Source of the DNA: Ophiobolus disseminans
Taxonomy: Eukaryota > Ascomycota > Dothideomycetes > Pleosporales > Phaeosphaeriaceae
DNA: 64,000 nucleotides
Direction: 5' to 3'
Assembly: GCA_010093685.1 (NCBI GenBank)
Contig: MU006252.1
Span: 150,307 to 214,306, forward strand
In this document: one piece after another, positions 1 to 11,809 of the stretch
Numbering within the stretch: the stretch's first letter is position 1
Layout: every line of letters starts with the position of its first letter
Position numbers and translations under genes: made by a program
Notes under the pieces: generated by a model
The model's input: the letters and a program-made list of their open reading frames with translations, nothing else
The model's database searches: none
Told to the model about the DNA's origin: nothing

Positions 1-1
1 A

Positions 2-2296
2 TGCGAGATTCGGCGCAAACCACGGCTGACAGTCATAGACACGGCACCTTTCGTGGACGATGTTATCAAGACACTCAAGAGCAAGAGCTATGACCCTCGC
101 GCACCTTCCCATGCAGGGCCCATCCCATCAATAGTCGGAAACTCTACCAACACCGAGTACGAGCCACGTTCCCCGCGCTCCGCGAACAGTCCACCGTTGC
201 ATGCGCCCACGGCCCCGGCTGCGATTAGAGCCCTGCAAGCGCAACACCGTCTACCAGACCGACCGCCTGGGCCATCCACTTCGCACTCCCCAGGCTTGAA
301 TATACAACATGACCGCGGTCAAGGGTCCAAGAAGCGGAAACAGGTCCAGCGCGATACAAGCGAGACTCGAGACGGTCAAGATTCTCATTATACGCGCAGT
401 GGTACTGGTAACAGACCCATGAAGCAGATAGCACGGTGGAACGGCAAGAATGCGGCAGATGGGAGTGCCCTCCGCGGTGGTGCTGCATCTTTTGCGCCGC
501 AGAACGCTTTCCCAGGATATCCGCCTATGCCAAACATGTCCACTATGCCTAATATGCTCAGCATGGCACATCTCCCGCCGCCACCTCCTGGCCCTGTGCC
601 CTTCGACATGAATAACCCGATGGCCTTCTTCGCGATGATGGCTGCGCTTGGGACTGCAATACCAGGCATGCCCCCGCTACCAGCCCTCAATCCCCGAGGT
701 AACGGTCGAGTACGTCAAGGAATTTGCCCCGACTATCACACAAAGGGGTTCTGTGCTCTGGGGACCTTGTGTTCGTTCGAACATGGCGAAGCAGACAACG
801 CTGCAGATGATGCACCCGAGTACGATCCGAACCAGCACTCGCTTAACATGGGATGGGCTGCACCTTCCAACGGACGACAAGGAGTGAATAAGACTTACCA
901 CAACAGCAAAAAGGGAGGCAAACCTCGCGCCGACTTCTCGTTGCCAGGCCCGACAACAGACCGTACAATTACAACTTTAGTCGTCGAGCAAATTCCCGAA
1001 GCACACTTTACCGAGGAGAATGTCCGAGGTTACTTCTCTCAATTCGGTACAATTGTCGACGTGGAGATGTATGCGCACCGGCGTCTGGCAACGGTCAAGT
1101 TTGAAGATCATGCAGCGGCGAGTCAGGCATACAACAGTCCCAAGGCCGTCTTCGAGAACCGTTTCGTCAAGGTCTATTGGATGAGGCTCAACACCGTTCT
1201 GGACGGACCGAAGAGGAGTTACGGTGACGTGGAAATAGCCGATGCTGACGATCTATCTCATGTCGCGGAACCAGTGTTGAGCCGCGAGGAGATTGAGAAG
1301 CGCCAGGCTGAAGCCCAAAAAGCCTTTGAAGAACGAAACAGGAAGTGGGCAGAGGCTGAAGCAAAGTCTGCAGATATCGATCGACAACTCAAGGAGAAGG
1401 ACGCCGAAATCCAAGACATCAAGCGACAGCTTGCCGAACTAGCTGGCGAGGAGTTCGATGGAAAGGACGAAGCTGAGAACAAGCTGGCCTCCCTTCAAGC
1501 TGAGGCAGCGATGCTCTTCGGAACGGATGACTATTTAGCAACAACCGGCCGTGGACGTGGCTATCCTCCTCGAGTAGCATACCGAGGCCGAGGGCATGCG
1601 AATTTCCCGCCCTGGGGCCATCGTGCGCCGCGAGGTTCTTCTTATCATGGTCGCGAATCCTTGCACACACACTTCGCTTGCATTAAGAGTCGCGTCAAGA
1701 GACTGGACCACCGCCCGAGGCGCATTGCTGTCGCTGGTATCGAGAAGGATACTCCAAAGGACGAGACTCTGAGGCAGTGGCTTGCGGTAAGCAACGATGT
1801 GGCTTGTGTTCATGGTGACGAAACTAATTACAAGTAGACCTTTCCCGAGTGTATCAGAATCGAGCATCATCCCGAAAAGCCCAACACCGTCATTCTCACA
1901 TTCCAGGAGCGGTATCACGCTGAATCGGTAAGCCATCCTCTATCTCATGCTTACATACACCCCCCAGCCATTCTACAATCCCTGTCTACATGCACTCATA
2001 TCCAGCAGTTCGTCGACTTGTCGCGGAACATCGTCGACACCGGACCCCTCGAGCTCTTCTGGGTTCCCAACGAAGCGTTCGGCGGCATCAAACCCTCCAC
2101 CACCACTACCACTACTCAGGACGCCGACGTCCAGCCGGAAGCACATGCTAGCGACGACGACGACTCGTCCGCTACCATCGGCGAACAGGAAGACGCGGTT
2201 GACACCAAGAAAGAGGCGGATATGGAGGCGGAGGAAAGTGGACAAACGGCGGACGCGGACATGGATGTCGCAGATGACGTGGATCAATGGCTTTAG
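2..2296 (+). CDS. RBM26/RBM27-like CCCH and RRM RNA-binding protein, 5' end outside window
   Basis: The frame is already open at base 2 and reads residues like the end of the PWI-like N-terminal fold of RBM26/27 (VDDVIKTLKSKSY), so the true start lies upstream of the window. About 240 codons in is a CCCH zinc finger (C-x8-C-x5-C-x3-H, near 742-800). An RRM follows (about 960-1190), then a charged coiled coil (about 1275-1460) and an RG-rich stretch. A second RRM-like fold spans two short introns, placed at 1787-1837 and 1928-2005 or 1928-2008; both leave the frame intact. The product ends in an acidic tail, VADDVDQWL, at the stop 2294-2296. The family acts in nuclear RNA surveillance and polyadenylation-linked decay (established for RBM26/27 and fission yeast Rmn1). 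Function here is by domain order only. Confidence 0.8.
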
Positions 2297-2530
2297 GTTG
2301 AGGTAAGTACGCTTGCCGAGATACTTCGCACCCCACTCCCCCTTATCAATAAACACACTGACATTGAACCTAAAGCTGAAGCTCGAGTTGAACACGACGG
2401 ACAAGGTGGAGACGGCGGATATGGGATGGCGCACATGATGTGCGTCAGTGGCTTTTAGTTCAGGTAAGTCCCACATCACCCCCCAACGAGTATGCCCGTC
2501 AAGCTACTTCGTCCCCCCTCCCCCATTCCT
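2239..2530 (+). repeat. Diverged tandem duplication of the last exon end and its downstream donor-like site
   Basis: About 2239-2340 and 2398-2525 are diverged copies. Both contain a GGACAA...GCGGA...ATGG block, then a TCA(A/G)TGGCTTT block that in the first copy encodes the last codons and stop, then a consensus donor-like AGGTAAGT, then a CTACTTCG/ATACTTCG and CCCCTCCCCC stretch. Between them 2308-2377 looks like an intron (GTAAGT...CTGAC...AAAG). The second copy has lost the coding frame. Confidence 0.6.
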
Positions 2531-3089
2531 TCCCTGTCGTTTTATTTTTATTTTTATTTTTTAGCATTGGAGGCGTTGGAGCGAGCATTTAGGTGGCGTT
2601 GAGCATGGGTTGGGAGTGGTGTATATGGTGTATGGGGGATGTAAGGGAGATTTGGAGATGGTGATATTTAGATGCGGATGCTTAGTTAGAGGAGTATATA
2701 TGCATGTAGGGGACAGAGAGTATAGGTCGGGTAGGCTATCGAATGTCTCGAGGCTTATCATTAACAATTGGAGAGAGTGCATTACTCCTCGCTGTTGGAC
2801 TGATTCTGTTGTGAGGTGAATCCCGATGCTTTGAGAACACCTAGAACGGTGTGAAGCAATGAACAGGCGTGGGATTAAACGACCATAATTTGAAAGTATA
2901 GTATCATTTCCACATACGCCTCGACACCATGCCAAAGCGAGAGCGAGAGCTACAAGATCTAGATGCAACGAACCCAGTGTGACATAACATATTATACAAA
3001 TCTCCTCAAACCACACTTTTCGCCCAAACACATGTAGCAAAGCAAAATCTGTTGGTTTCCAAAACTCACGCAAAAACCATCCCACCCCC
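2531..3089. other. Convergent intergenic region
   Basis: This is the space between the 3' ends of the RNA-binding protein gene and SEC7. It starts with a T-rich run (about 2536-2562). I see no coding signal, RNA gene or repeat; the open frames here are short and compositionally random. Confidence 0.6.
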
Positions 3090-6000
3090 CTACCGACTCC
3101 CCCCCGTATCCCCCCTCCCCCGTCCCACAAGCGGACTCCCCACAAAACTCTCCCTCCTCTCCACCCCGCGCTCCATCAACCTCACCCCCCTGCGCATCCC
3201 CACTTTTAATTCAAACATCCTTGCCACCAGCCCCTGCACCGCGCGCTGCACATCCAGCGCCAAGTCCGTGCCCAGAAGGCCGACGACAAGCGGCGCAAAC
3301 GCCTCGATGTTAGCTTCAAACTGCTTATCCGGGAAATTCGCATACCCCTCGAGAACGGTGACGACGACGGGGCGCCAGGTAACGATGTTGCGCTGCTGCG
3401 TTTCGTCGTCGAGGTCGATGTAGGATGCGATGATGTCTTCGCAGAGGGGGATGAGGGCTTCGGAGGTAGATTGGCGGGACGCGGCCCGCTCGGTGCTGGT
3501 GTCGTGATACATTCTAAAAAGTATACCCACATAAACACTCGCAGACCCGGATTCCTGCTTGAGTAAATTCGGCGGCTGTTTCATGAATCCCTCTTTAAAC
3601 AGCCTGCTCCTAAGTTCGCGATTCGCATTAAAGCGCTTGGCAAAGTGGTAGGATTTCTTCAGCACGCTCATAAGCGTGAGTAGGTTCTGGGAGGGGATTT
3701 TATCGTACACGGCTTCGTTGGTGAAGAGCTCTTGTACGGTTTCGATCATGAGGAGTTGGAGCACGCATTTGGTGATGATTTGGTTGAAGAAGCGGCGGCG
3801 GGCGGCGGTGACGACAATGGGGGGTTGTTGCAGGTCGAGCGCGTCGGGGCGGTAGTCTTCGAGGTCGGTGGAGCGGCGTTTGGGCTGGTCGGGGAGGGAG
3901 TCGGATGTTATGAGGGAGGGGCGGCGCTGGCTGGAGAGGCCGTTTATGCCTAGGGCGTTGGCGGGGTGGGGGTCTTCGGTGGGGGTCTGTAAGGTGAGGT
4001 CGTGCGGTGTGCCGTCTAGGGTGGGTGTGTGGGTTTCGGGGATATCGTGGGAGCCGTTGATAGGGGTGTGTTGGGTGGAACCGCTGGTTGCGGCGGAGAA
4101 GAGGGCTGTTGCTTCTGTGCGCTGGAAGAGTTCGACAAAGGCGTTGACGATCTGGTTCCAGTGTGTTGGGCCGAACTTTTGCACGTTCTGCAGGATGAGT
4201 TGCTGCAGGCAATTGCTGCCGATCCTTGCTAGAGTATCGTTCTCCTGGCAGATGCAGAGCGCGAGCAGGTCGAGGAAGCGATCGAGCATGTACTCCAACG
4301 ACTCAAAGAAGTGAGTGAAGAGCTTGATCATGTTTCGCAATGCCTGGATCATGGTGGTGGAGAGCCAGACCGAGAGCTCTTCGTGGTTGAGTACCTTAGT
4401 CATCTCTGACTTGGACTTGAGCACCATGAAGATGGGGTATAGCAGTTGGCGCCATAGCATGTCCCAGAACTCTCGTGGGAAGTCGCCACCATACGTGATG
4501 AGTGTCTCGAAAAGATAGCTCAGTGCTCTTGATCGTACTTCCAGGTCTTCCCCGGTCATCAACACGTCGTGGAAAGCGAATAGTACAGGAAACCAAAACT
4601 GCTCTTCTTGGGTCTGGCGACTCGGCTGTTTCGGTATTGCTAAACCCTTTCCTGCATCTTTCAAGAAGCCGGCGCGAGCAGATAGCGAGCATTCTGGCGT
4701 TCGTAGCATCTTCGGCACGGATGACTTCAGCAATTCAATGGCCTGTAAAGACTTTTTCTGGAACTTGTAGTTCTTCGAGAACTCCGTGAGGCAGACGATG
4801 AGGTCGGCGAAGGCGCCTTGTGAGATGACGACTCCAAATCGTGTGTTGTATACTTGTGTGACGTTTTCGAACGCAAGATTGACAATACCCTCTGCTGCTT
4901 GTTAGCTTTTGTCCCACCCATAATGACACGGGACTTACCATAAGGCTCTCGTGCGGCCACGGTGAAGACGCCAAACATGGTCTTCCATCCGGAGCGAATG
5001 TTCTCACCGCGAGCTTGAATCATCTGAATCAGGCAGCGCAATACCATATCCTTTACAGAGACAACACTGGCGTTATTGATGATGTGTTCGAACGGCTTGA
5101 GGAAATCTTTCTGGAACTTGAAACCTGGAAGTTCCTCAATTTCCATAAATTTCATCGACAACTGCCGCAAGGAGTTTAGTGCAAAGTACACAACGTTGGT
5201 GTTGGTATGACATCCAACTTCGTTGAAGTGAGCGCCCAAGACTTGCCAAATATTCGTCCACTCAAAACGCACACGCGTCATGTTGTAGCCACTGATCTCG
5301 ACCAGCTTCTGCAAACTGTACGTCCGTGGTGACTCGCTTTGCCCTGATGACTGGATCTCTTGCCAGCTAACCTGAGTGAGCGCCTTGACGAAGTCAACGA
5401 TAGCTTCTCCGGACAGATTGGCGCTATTTGTGAAGATGCGGTCGACTCCTCTGACAATGTCGGTGGATCGACTCTCTTCAGCTACATCTGCACGGAAACT
5501 CTTGGTACTCGCTTGCGACGTTGGTCGCCGTCGGTTGGCTGGGACACTAAGTGATTTCTTGGAATTACCGGTGGTTGTCTTCAGAACATCCGGCACCGCA
5601 CGCTCATCTATGCCAGCAGAGATGAGCTGGAAACGGTCGAGTTGAGAAACACACGTCAATACCTCACGCCACGACTCTCGCAGCAGGTTGCCTTCGGTAG
5701 ACGCGATTTCGATCAAAGTCTTCAATGCTTCCATGTTTTTCGCGGTCATCTCACTAAGATTGTAGAGGTTCGTGAACCGCGCGAGGAAGGCAACGAAAGC
5801 CTGGCGTGAGCTCTCAAGATCGAACAAGCAAGAGATCCGAATAGCTAGCTTGATGCCCTCGATGCACAGTCGGACGATTTCGATGTTGTGGTCCTGAGCT
5901 TGACCAGACAAAGCCGTGAGAATTGGCATCCAGGTGACTTCAAACATAGGTCCAACATGCTTTGATGACGACGCTGGGATAAATTTGGAGACGGGAAGCG

Positions 6001-9000
6001 TGGCTGTTGTTCGTCTTTGTGCTCGTAGGAGTTGCTTGTAAAGTTGTTCGGTCTTGTTGGCCATGGCTTCGGATGCTTGCACAATGGCTTCTCGTTGCAG
6101 GTCCCGCGCACCGCCAGTCAGAACCTGACCAATACTGGCCAGCCCACCTGCCGGTTGCTGAGTGATCAGACCTTTATCGGCGGCTGCCTCCTGTTCTGTG
6201 TTGAGGACAATCTCGCTGTGGGAAATCTCTTCGTAGATGGCTCGTAAATAGTCCTCTGGCAAGTCGGCGTTGTCGTTGATACCGCGGTTGTTCTTGATGA
6301 AGTCCTCCGGCGTCATACGTGGGCCCTTCATCTTCTTGCTATGTTGATCGACGTTCAGCATAATGACAGAGTATGAAAGGACATATGCCGTGTCGGCATT
6401 GGCATATGCGTTTGGATTACCCGTGATGTACCTCTCGGCAAACTTGAGCATGAAGCGATCGATCTTCTGGGCCTCGCCGGGTAGACGGAAACTCTGCAAG
6501 AAGCGTCTTAGAGCCTCCGTGAAGCGAGTTTTGGTGAAGTCCATCAAATCTACAAAGGCGTGCATGATGGCAATGTTCTCAGCATCGCCTTCGCCAAGGA
6601 ACTCTCCGAGGGCAGTTTTATCCAGCGCCTCGTTGTCAAGCAGAAATTTGGCAATGTCCGCGGGTGCATTTGAGGCGATGAAACCCTCTGCAATCAAGGT
6701 CTTCAGACCACGCTTCGGCTTGTAATTGAATTGGCGCAATGCGTTCGTGAGGGCAATCTTCCTGTGCTTGGCCTTCTCCAGTTGGCCATAGTCGTCTTCA
6801 GCAAGGGGCGTGACCGTGCCAGAGTCGACGCCAACCATGGGTGATTCAGCGTTATTTCTTGTGTCCGTTGAGATTCTGAGGTCATCCACCGAAGGTCTCA
6901 GGTCTTGGCTGCTAGGTTTTCCATTCTCTGGTAAAGATTGCTGCGCCCAATTCACCAAAGACCTCAATATCTCCACCAGGGCCTCGAGCGACTCTTGCTT
7001 CATAGCGTATTCCTGGGGATATCCGTGCTCGGGTTCATGGGATGAGTTCATTGACACTGTCGTGAGAGAGGGCGGTAGTATACCACGGCTCTGCCAGTCC
7101 ATCTGCCTCGCCAACTTTTCTCGCTGCTCTTGATACGCTTGTTGCTGCACCGCTGTGATTGTGACTTGGGTACTTGAGATCCTAGACAAGTGTTCGACTA
7201 CACGCTGAAACATGTTATCTAGTGCAGTGCGGTCACAATCATAGTTGAGATAGACTTCGACCAATGCTCGAGGGTCGGCAGCTAATCGACCGAAGATGGT
7301 CAAGATGTACTGCTTTTGGAAGGCTGGAGCACTGCGTTTGTCGAGGGTAGTCAAGTAAATTTCCTTCAGAAAGACTTCCACTTCCTTCTTGAGAGACACC
7401 CGCAAGTATTTGAGCATCTGCCAGAAAATTTCACAGGCAACTTCAAAGACTTGCTTAACCGAGCTCGCGCCGTTGCGACTTAAGCTTAGGCAAAGGTACT
7501 GCTTGATGGCTTGGATGAAAGTAGTGGGCTCATCACTGCCACTTCGAATGGTGGCGTAGGGGGAATTGAAAACGGCAATGTTGTTGAAGAGAATGGTGTG
7601 AATCATGTGGAGCGACAAGAGCTTTGACCTTATGCCATGCGATCGCACGTCCTGGGCGTGGTCAACCGACAGGCTCTTTGTGCTCAATCGGCACATGGCC
7701 CTGAAAACAAGGTACGCATCCTTGACAAAAATCTCGTCCTCCTCCTCTTCTTCGGTGGGCGCATTTGGGGAGGACTCCTGCCCAGAAACGTGCCTTGAGC
7801 TCGGCTTGCCCTTTATGCGTGTTACAAGCGTGGGCGCGTTGTCGTGTATCCGGTCGTCGTTGAAGCTCATGTTGTTCTCGAAGCTTTGGAGTGTGATTTT
7901 CGGTCCGGTGTGTTGGTCGACGGCCTTATCGTTGGCCTCGGCTGAGTTTGGGAACTGCTCTTCGTCGCCATCCTCTTCGGGCGCTTCGGAGCCGTCTACA
8001 CCCTGTGTACTGCCGTCCACTTCTTGCACGCTCTCTTCTGACCGGTCCTTGTCGGTCAATGACACGCGCGACAGGTTCAGCCGAGCTTCCTTGACTGCTA
8101 ATCTGCCCTTGACGCGCTCAAAGACGGTGCCGACCATCTGCGTGAGAGCGCCCTGCGCTACTTGTTGGTTTGCACTCGACTTGGACAGGAGGAAGATGTT
8201 GTATGTAAGTCGCACAGCTTTCAGCAACCCTGCGCCGTGGACAACAATCTTGTCGTTCAAGATGGCTGCCAGTAATGACTTCACAATCTGGAGCTGCACA
8301 TCTGGATGCGTGGCCTCCCCCTGGAAACAGTCGCATATTGTGTCTATGGCTCGCTCGATCAAGGGCGGTGCCTCGGTGCTGTCGGCTTGCGGCTCGGCAG
8401 GGACGGAGAAGTACGAGTAGCTGATGAGCTTGCCGATGCAGTCGAGTGCTGTGATGGAGAGGGGGACGTTTGGCGCCTCCGAGGCCAGCTGCAGCGGGGC
8501 GAAGAGCAGCTCGGGGTTTATTTGCGAGGGGTCGCCCTCTGCCCTGATGGCGGCCAGGGCGGCACTGGTCGCATCGCCCAGCTTCTTGTTCTTCCGGGCG
8601 TCTTTTGAGGCGGCGATTGTCTCGAGCGCGGTGATGACAAAGACGAGCGAGCTTCGGGTCGAGGATCGCGTGGCCGTGGTGGCTACTGTGGACTGCGAGT
8701 CGGTTCGCGGCCGGTTCTGGGATGTTCGTCGGTGGTCGAACATCTGCTCCGAGGTGCGCGGCGCGTCGGATCCATTGGGGATGTTGAGGGTAGGCGTGGA
8801 CGGCGTAGGCGGTGGGGGCATTTCCGCATACTCCTGTTGTGCCTGTGGTGCTGGAGACGCTGTCTGGTCCGCAAGCTCGGATGCCTGCTCAGAGGCCGTG
8901 TCCGCATTGCTCTCCGGCCCGTCTGATGTCGAGGAGCTCGAGTCTGCCTGTTCCTCCGCATACGCCGGCTTCTCCGGCATGTCGTGTGTGTGTGGCGGCG

Positions 9001-9016
9001 CCTCGGTGTCGGCCAT
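3090..9016 (-). CDS. SEC7: Guanine nucleotide exchange factor for ARF, Sec7/BIG family
   Basis: Two exons, 9016-4939 and 4891-3090, are joined over a 47-nt intron (donor GTAAGT at 4938, acceptor CAG ending at 4892). The reading frame divides exactly and gives 1959 residues, the usual size for BIG/Sec7 (yeast Sec7 is about 2000). The N-terminus is a low-complexity Ser/Pro/Glu stretch, followed by the DCB and HUS regions. The Sec7 catalytic domain lies at about residues 745-940, with the glutamic finger region FRLPGEAQKIDRF near residue 847 and the loop SYSVIMLNVDQHS. HDS repeats follow to the C-terminus. The protein loads GTP on ARF at the trans-Golgi for vesicle budding (established for the family). 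The LNVDQHS loop differs slightly from the common LNTDLHN. Without the intron the frame runs into about 55 nonsense residues, which supports the splice. Confidence 0.93.
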
Positions 9017-9540
9017 GGTGGGCGGGTTGGCTATTCACGGGCGTGGGATATATTTCTGGGAGCACTTCTTTCAGCGATGGGTGGGGCCTGGCTCAGCGAC
9101 CATGGCGGAAGGAGCAGCACAGTGAGGGAAGGTACCACAGTCCAGAATAGCCTCGCGGATGGTCGACCACAGTTGTTATTCCAGCTCGAAGATGACAAAG
9201 TGTTCTGCATCAGCCTCCTTAACTCGTTGAGGTAACGTTACGTACCCTGCCCAGCACCAGCTTGCCTGCGCCGGAAGGTCAAGCCACAGTGGCTGGGCCT
9301 CATCTCCCTGCAAGCGCCAGACCCTTCCGAGTGGTCAAGGCCGGGTCGGATCTCCAACAGCTCTGGCTCCTCTGGGCTAAAACTTTCTGTTGAGCGACGA
9401 CAGCAACCCTCCCATCACCACCGCCGAAGCCCGTCTCGCGCAACAGCGTGCACTTCTCCACCCTCGCACCTTCCTCCTGCACGTCGCGCCTGCCCTCCGC
9501 CTTTCACAGCCCGGAGTAAAATTCAGCGCATCCCGTCACA
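9017..9540. promoter_or_regulatory. Bidirectional promoter region between SEC7 and the PDC-E2 gene
   Basis: The two genes are divergent, with start codons at 9016 (-) and 9541 (+), so the 524 bases between must hold both promoters. I see no TATA box or named operator I would defend, and no conserved small frame. Confidence 0.5.
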
Positions 9541-11247
9541 ATGCCTGCCACGACGACACTGCTTGCCCGCGCCGGGAGCCAATTGAGCTCGAGGGGGTCA
9601 ATCGCGCTGCGAGGCGCCCTTGCGACGTCGCGATGCCCCGAGTTTGCTGCGTATGTCGCCGCCCGCTGCCACCATCGGACACGGGGGGAGCTTAGCTGAC
9701 ACGACGCTGCAGAAGACGCACACCGGCTCTGGCTGCCCTCGCACGCTACTATGCCTCGAAATGTGAGAGAACATGTCCTACACACTAGATTGATACCATC
9801 GCAATGCATCCCATACTAATGCCGAATTTCTCCAGCGTACCCATCGCACACGGTCATCAGCATGCCCGCCCTTTCGCCGACCATGACCTCCGGAAACATT
9901 GGCACATGGCAGAAGAAGGCCGGCGACTCGATAGCCCCCGGCGACGTGCTCGTCGAGATCGAGACGGACAAGGCGCAGATGGACTTTGAGTTCCAGGAGG
10001 AGGGCACCGTTGCCAAGCTCCTGCGCGACTCGGGCTCCAAGGACGTCGCCGTCGGAAGCGTAAGTCGCACGCCGAGATGAAGGGAAAGCTGTATCCCGGG
10101 AAGGAACGACCAGGCTAATTTTCCGCAGCCAATCGCCGTCCTGGTCGAGGAGGGTGAGGACGTCTCCGCCTTCGAGTCCTTCTCCATTGAGGATGCCGGC
10201 GGCGAGAAGACGCCCGAAACTCCCTCGAAAGAGGGCGAGGCGTCAGAGGCCAGCGAGCCCGCCGACTCCGGCTCCAAGACCGCTCCCCCCAAGAACGAGG
10301 AGTCTGCACCCGCCGCCATCGAGTCCGAATCCACCGGCGACCGCCTACAGACCGCTCTCCAGCGCCAGTCCCCCATCTCGCCCGCCGCGAAGAGGCTCGC
10401 CCTCGAGAAGGGCGTCCCCATCGGCTCCATCAAGGGTACCGGCAAGGGCGGCCAGGTCACCAAGGAGGACATTGAGAAGTACAAGCCTGCTGGAGGCGCG
10501 CCCGCGAGCGCTGGTGCCCCCGCCGCTGCTTCCTACGAGGATACCGAGGCCACCAGCATGCGCAAGGTCATTGCCAGCCGCCTGACGGAAAGCATGCAGC
10601 AGAACCCCCACTACTTCGTTGCCTCCAACATCTCCGTCTCCAAGCTGCTCAAGCTCCGCGAAGCCCTCAACGCCTCCGCCGACGGCAAGTACAAGCTCTC
10701 GGTCAACGATCTGCTCGTCAAGGCTCTCGGTGTTGCCGCTCGCAAGGTCCCCGCTGCCAACTCGTCGTGGCGCGAGGATGGCGGAAAGGTGATCATCCGC
10801 CAGCACAACGTCGTCGATGTCTCTGTCGCAGTCTCCACCCCCATCGGTCTCATGACCCCTATCGTCAAGAACGTCAACGGTCTCGGGCTCCAGTCCATCT
10901 CATCACAGATCAAGGACCTCGGCAAGCGCGCACGGGACGGCAAGCTGAAGCCTGAGGAGTACCAGGGCGGAACCATCACCATCTCCAACATGGGCATGAA
11001 TCCCGCCGTCGAGCGCTTCACCGCCGTCATCAACCCCCCACAAGCTTGCATCGTCGCCATTGGCGCCACAAGGAAGGTTGCAGTACCCGGCGAGCCCTCA
11101 GAAGATGGCCTGTCAAGCGTCGAGTGGGACGACCAGATCGTCATCACCGGCAGCTTCGACCACAAGGTCGTTGACGGCGCCGTCGGTGGCGAGTTCATGA
11201 AGGAGCTGAAGAAGGCTATTGAGAACCCTCTGGAACTCTTGCTATAA
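9541..11247 (+). CDS. LAT1: Dihydrolipoamide acetyltransferase, E2 of the mitochondrial pyruvate dehydrogenase complex
   Basis: Four exons are supported by splice sites and frame: 9541-9650, 9713-9762, 9836-10059 and 10129-11247, giving 500 residues. The N-terminus is Arg/Ser/Ala-rich without acids, as for a mitochondrial presequence. The lipoyl domain begins at ISMPALSPTM and has the lipoylated lysine in EIETDKAQMDFE. After a Pro/Ala/Ser/Glu linker comes the peripheral subunit-binding domain (SPAAKRLALEKGV...GKGGQVTKEDI). The catalytic domain starts near RKVIASRLTES and ends with FDHKVVDGA, which keeps the catalytic His and the DG pair. It transfers acetyl groups from lipoamide to CoA in the matrix. 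The two first exons are short and were found only by joining frames. Confidence 0.95.
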
Positions 11248-11809
11248 TTCTGAATCGCGATTGCATGGCTGTGTAACTTTATATTTGGGCCCGATTGATG
11301 TGGTGGATTACCAAGGTCCGCGGATCTCTTGTACAATGAATTGCATCCTTTTCCATTCTCTCAAAATCATTACTCTACGCTATCCATGTCTAATCTCAGG
11401 CGCACCACACTCAATTCCTTGGGTTCGTGGAGATTGCACCTGCATGGCGGCAATATTCAGGACGGCCGATCATGTATAGCCAGACCTGGTTGGAGGCAGA
11501 ACAAGACATTACCCAGTACCCAACGTAGTGGTTCACGACCGCACGTGCTGGGATCAACATGCAAGTGAGTATTTTTGGCAGAATGCGCGACCTCGTGCTC
11601 TGCACACTGAAGATTTGGCAGGGCCCCACATCTGCATCTTGCTGGAGGGTGTGCAATGATTGCATCCAACACGCGTGTCAGCATGAGCTCTTTAGGGATA
11701 TTGTGCCGGAGATGGGTCGCTGACAGGTATATGAAGGCGGATGAAGCGCCGTTTCCCAGCTCCTTACCTTCTTTTTACCCTTTGCATCTTCAGTGGAGAG
11801 ACGCACAGC
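11248..11809. other. Intergenic region, PDC-E2 3' side and oxidoreductase promoter
   Basis: No coding or RNA signal was found. Short open frames on both strands overlap each other and show no family resemblance. Confidence 0.5.

Noticed and set aside
8424..9125. 233-codon plus-strand frame at the SEC7 start
   Set aside because: Antisense to the low-complexity Sec7 N-terminus; Ser/Ala-rich shadow.
11741..11809. Earlier ATG for the FAD oxidoreductase
   Set aside because: The start at 11810 gives a normal signal peptide; the earlier one adds a basic stretch in front of it.
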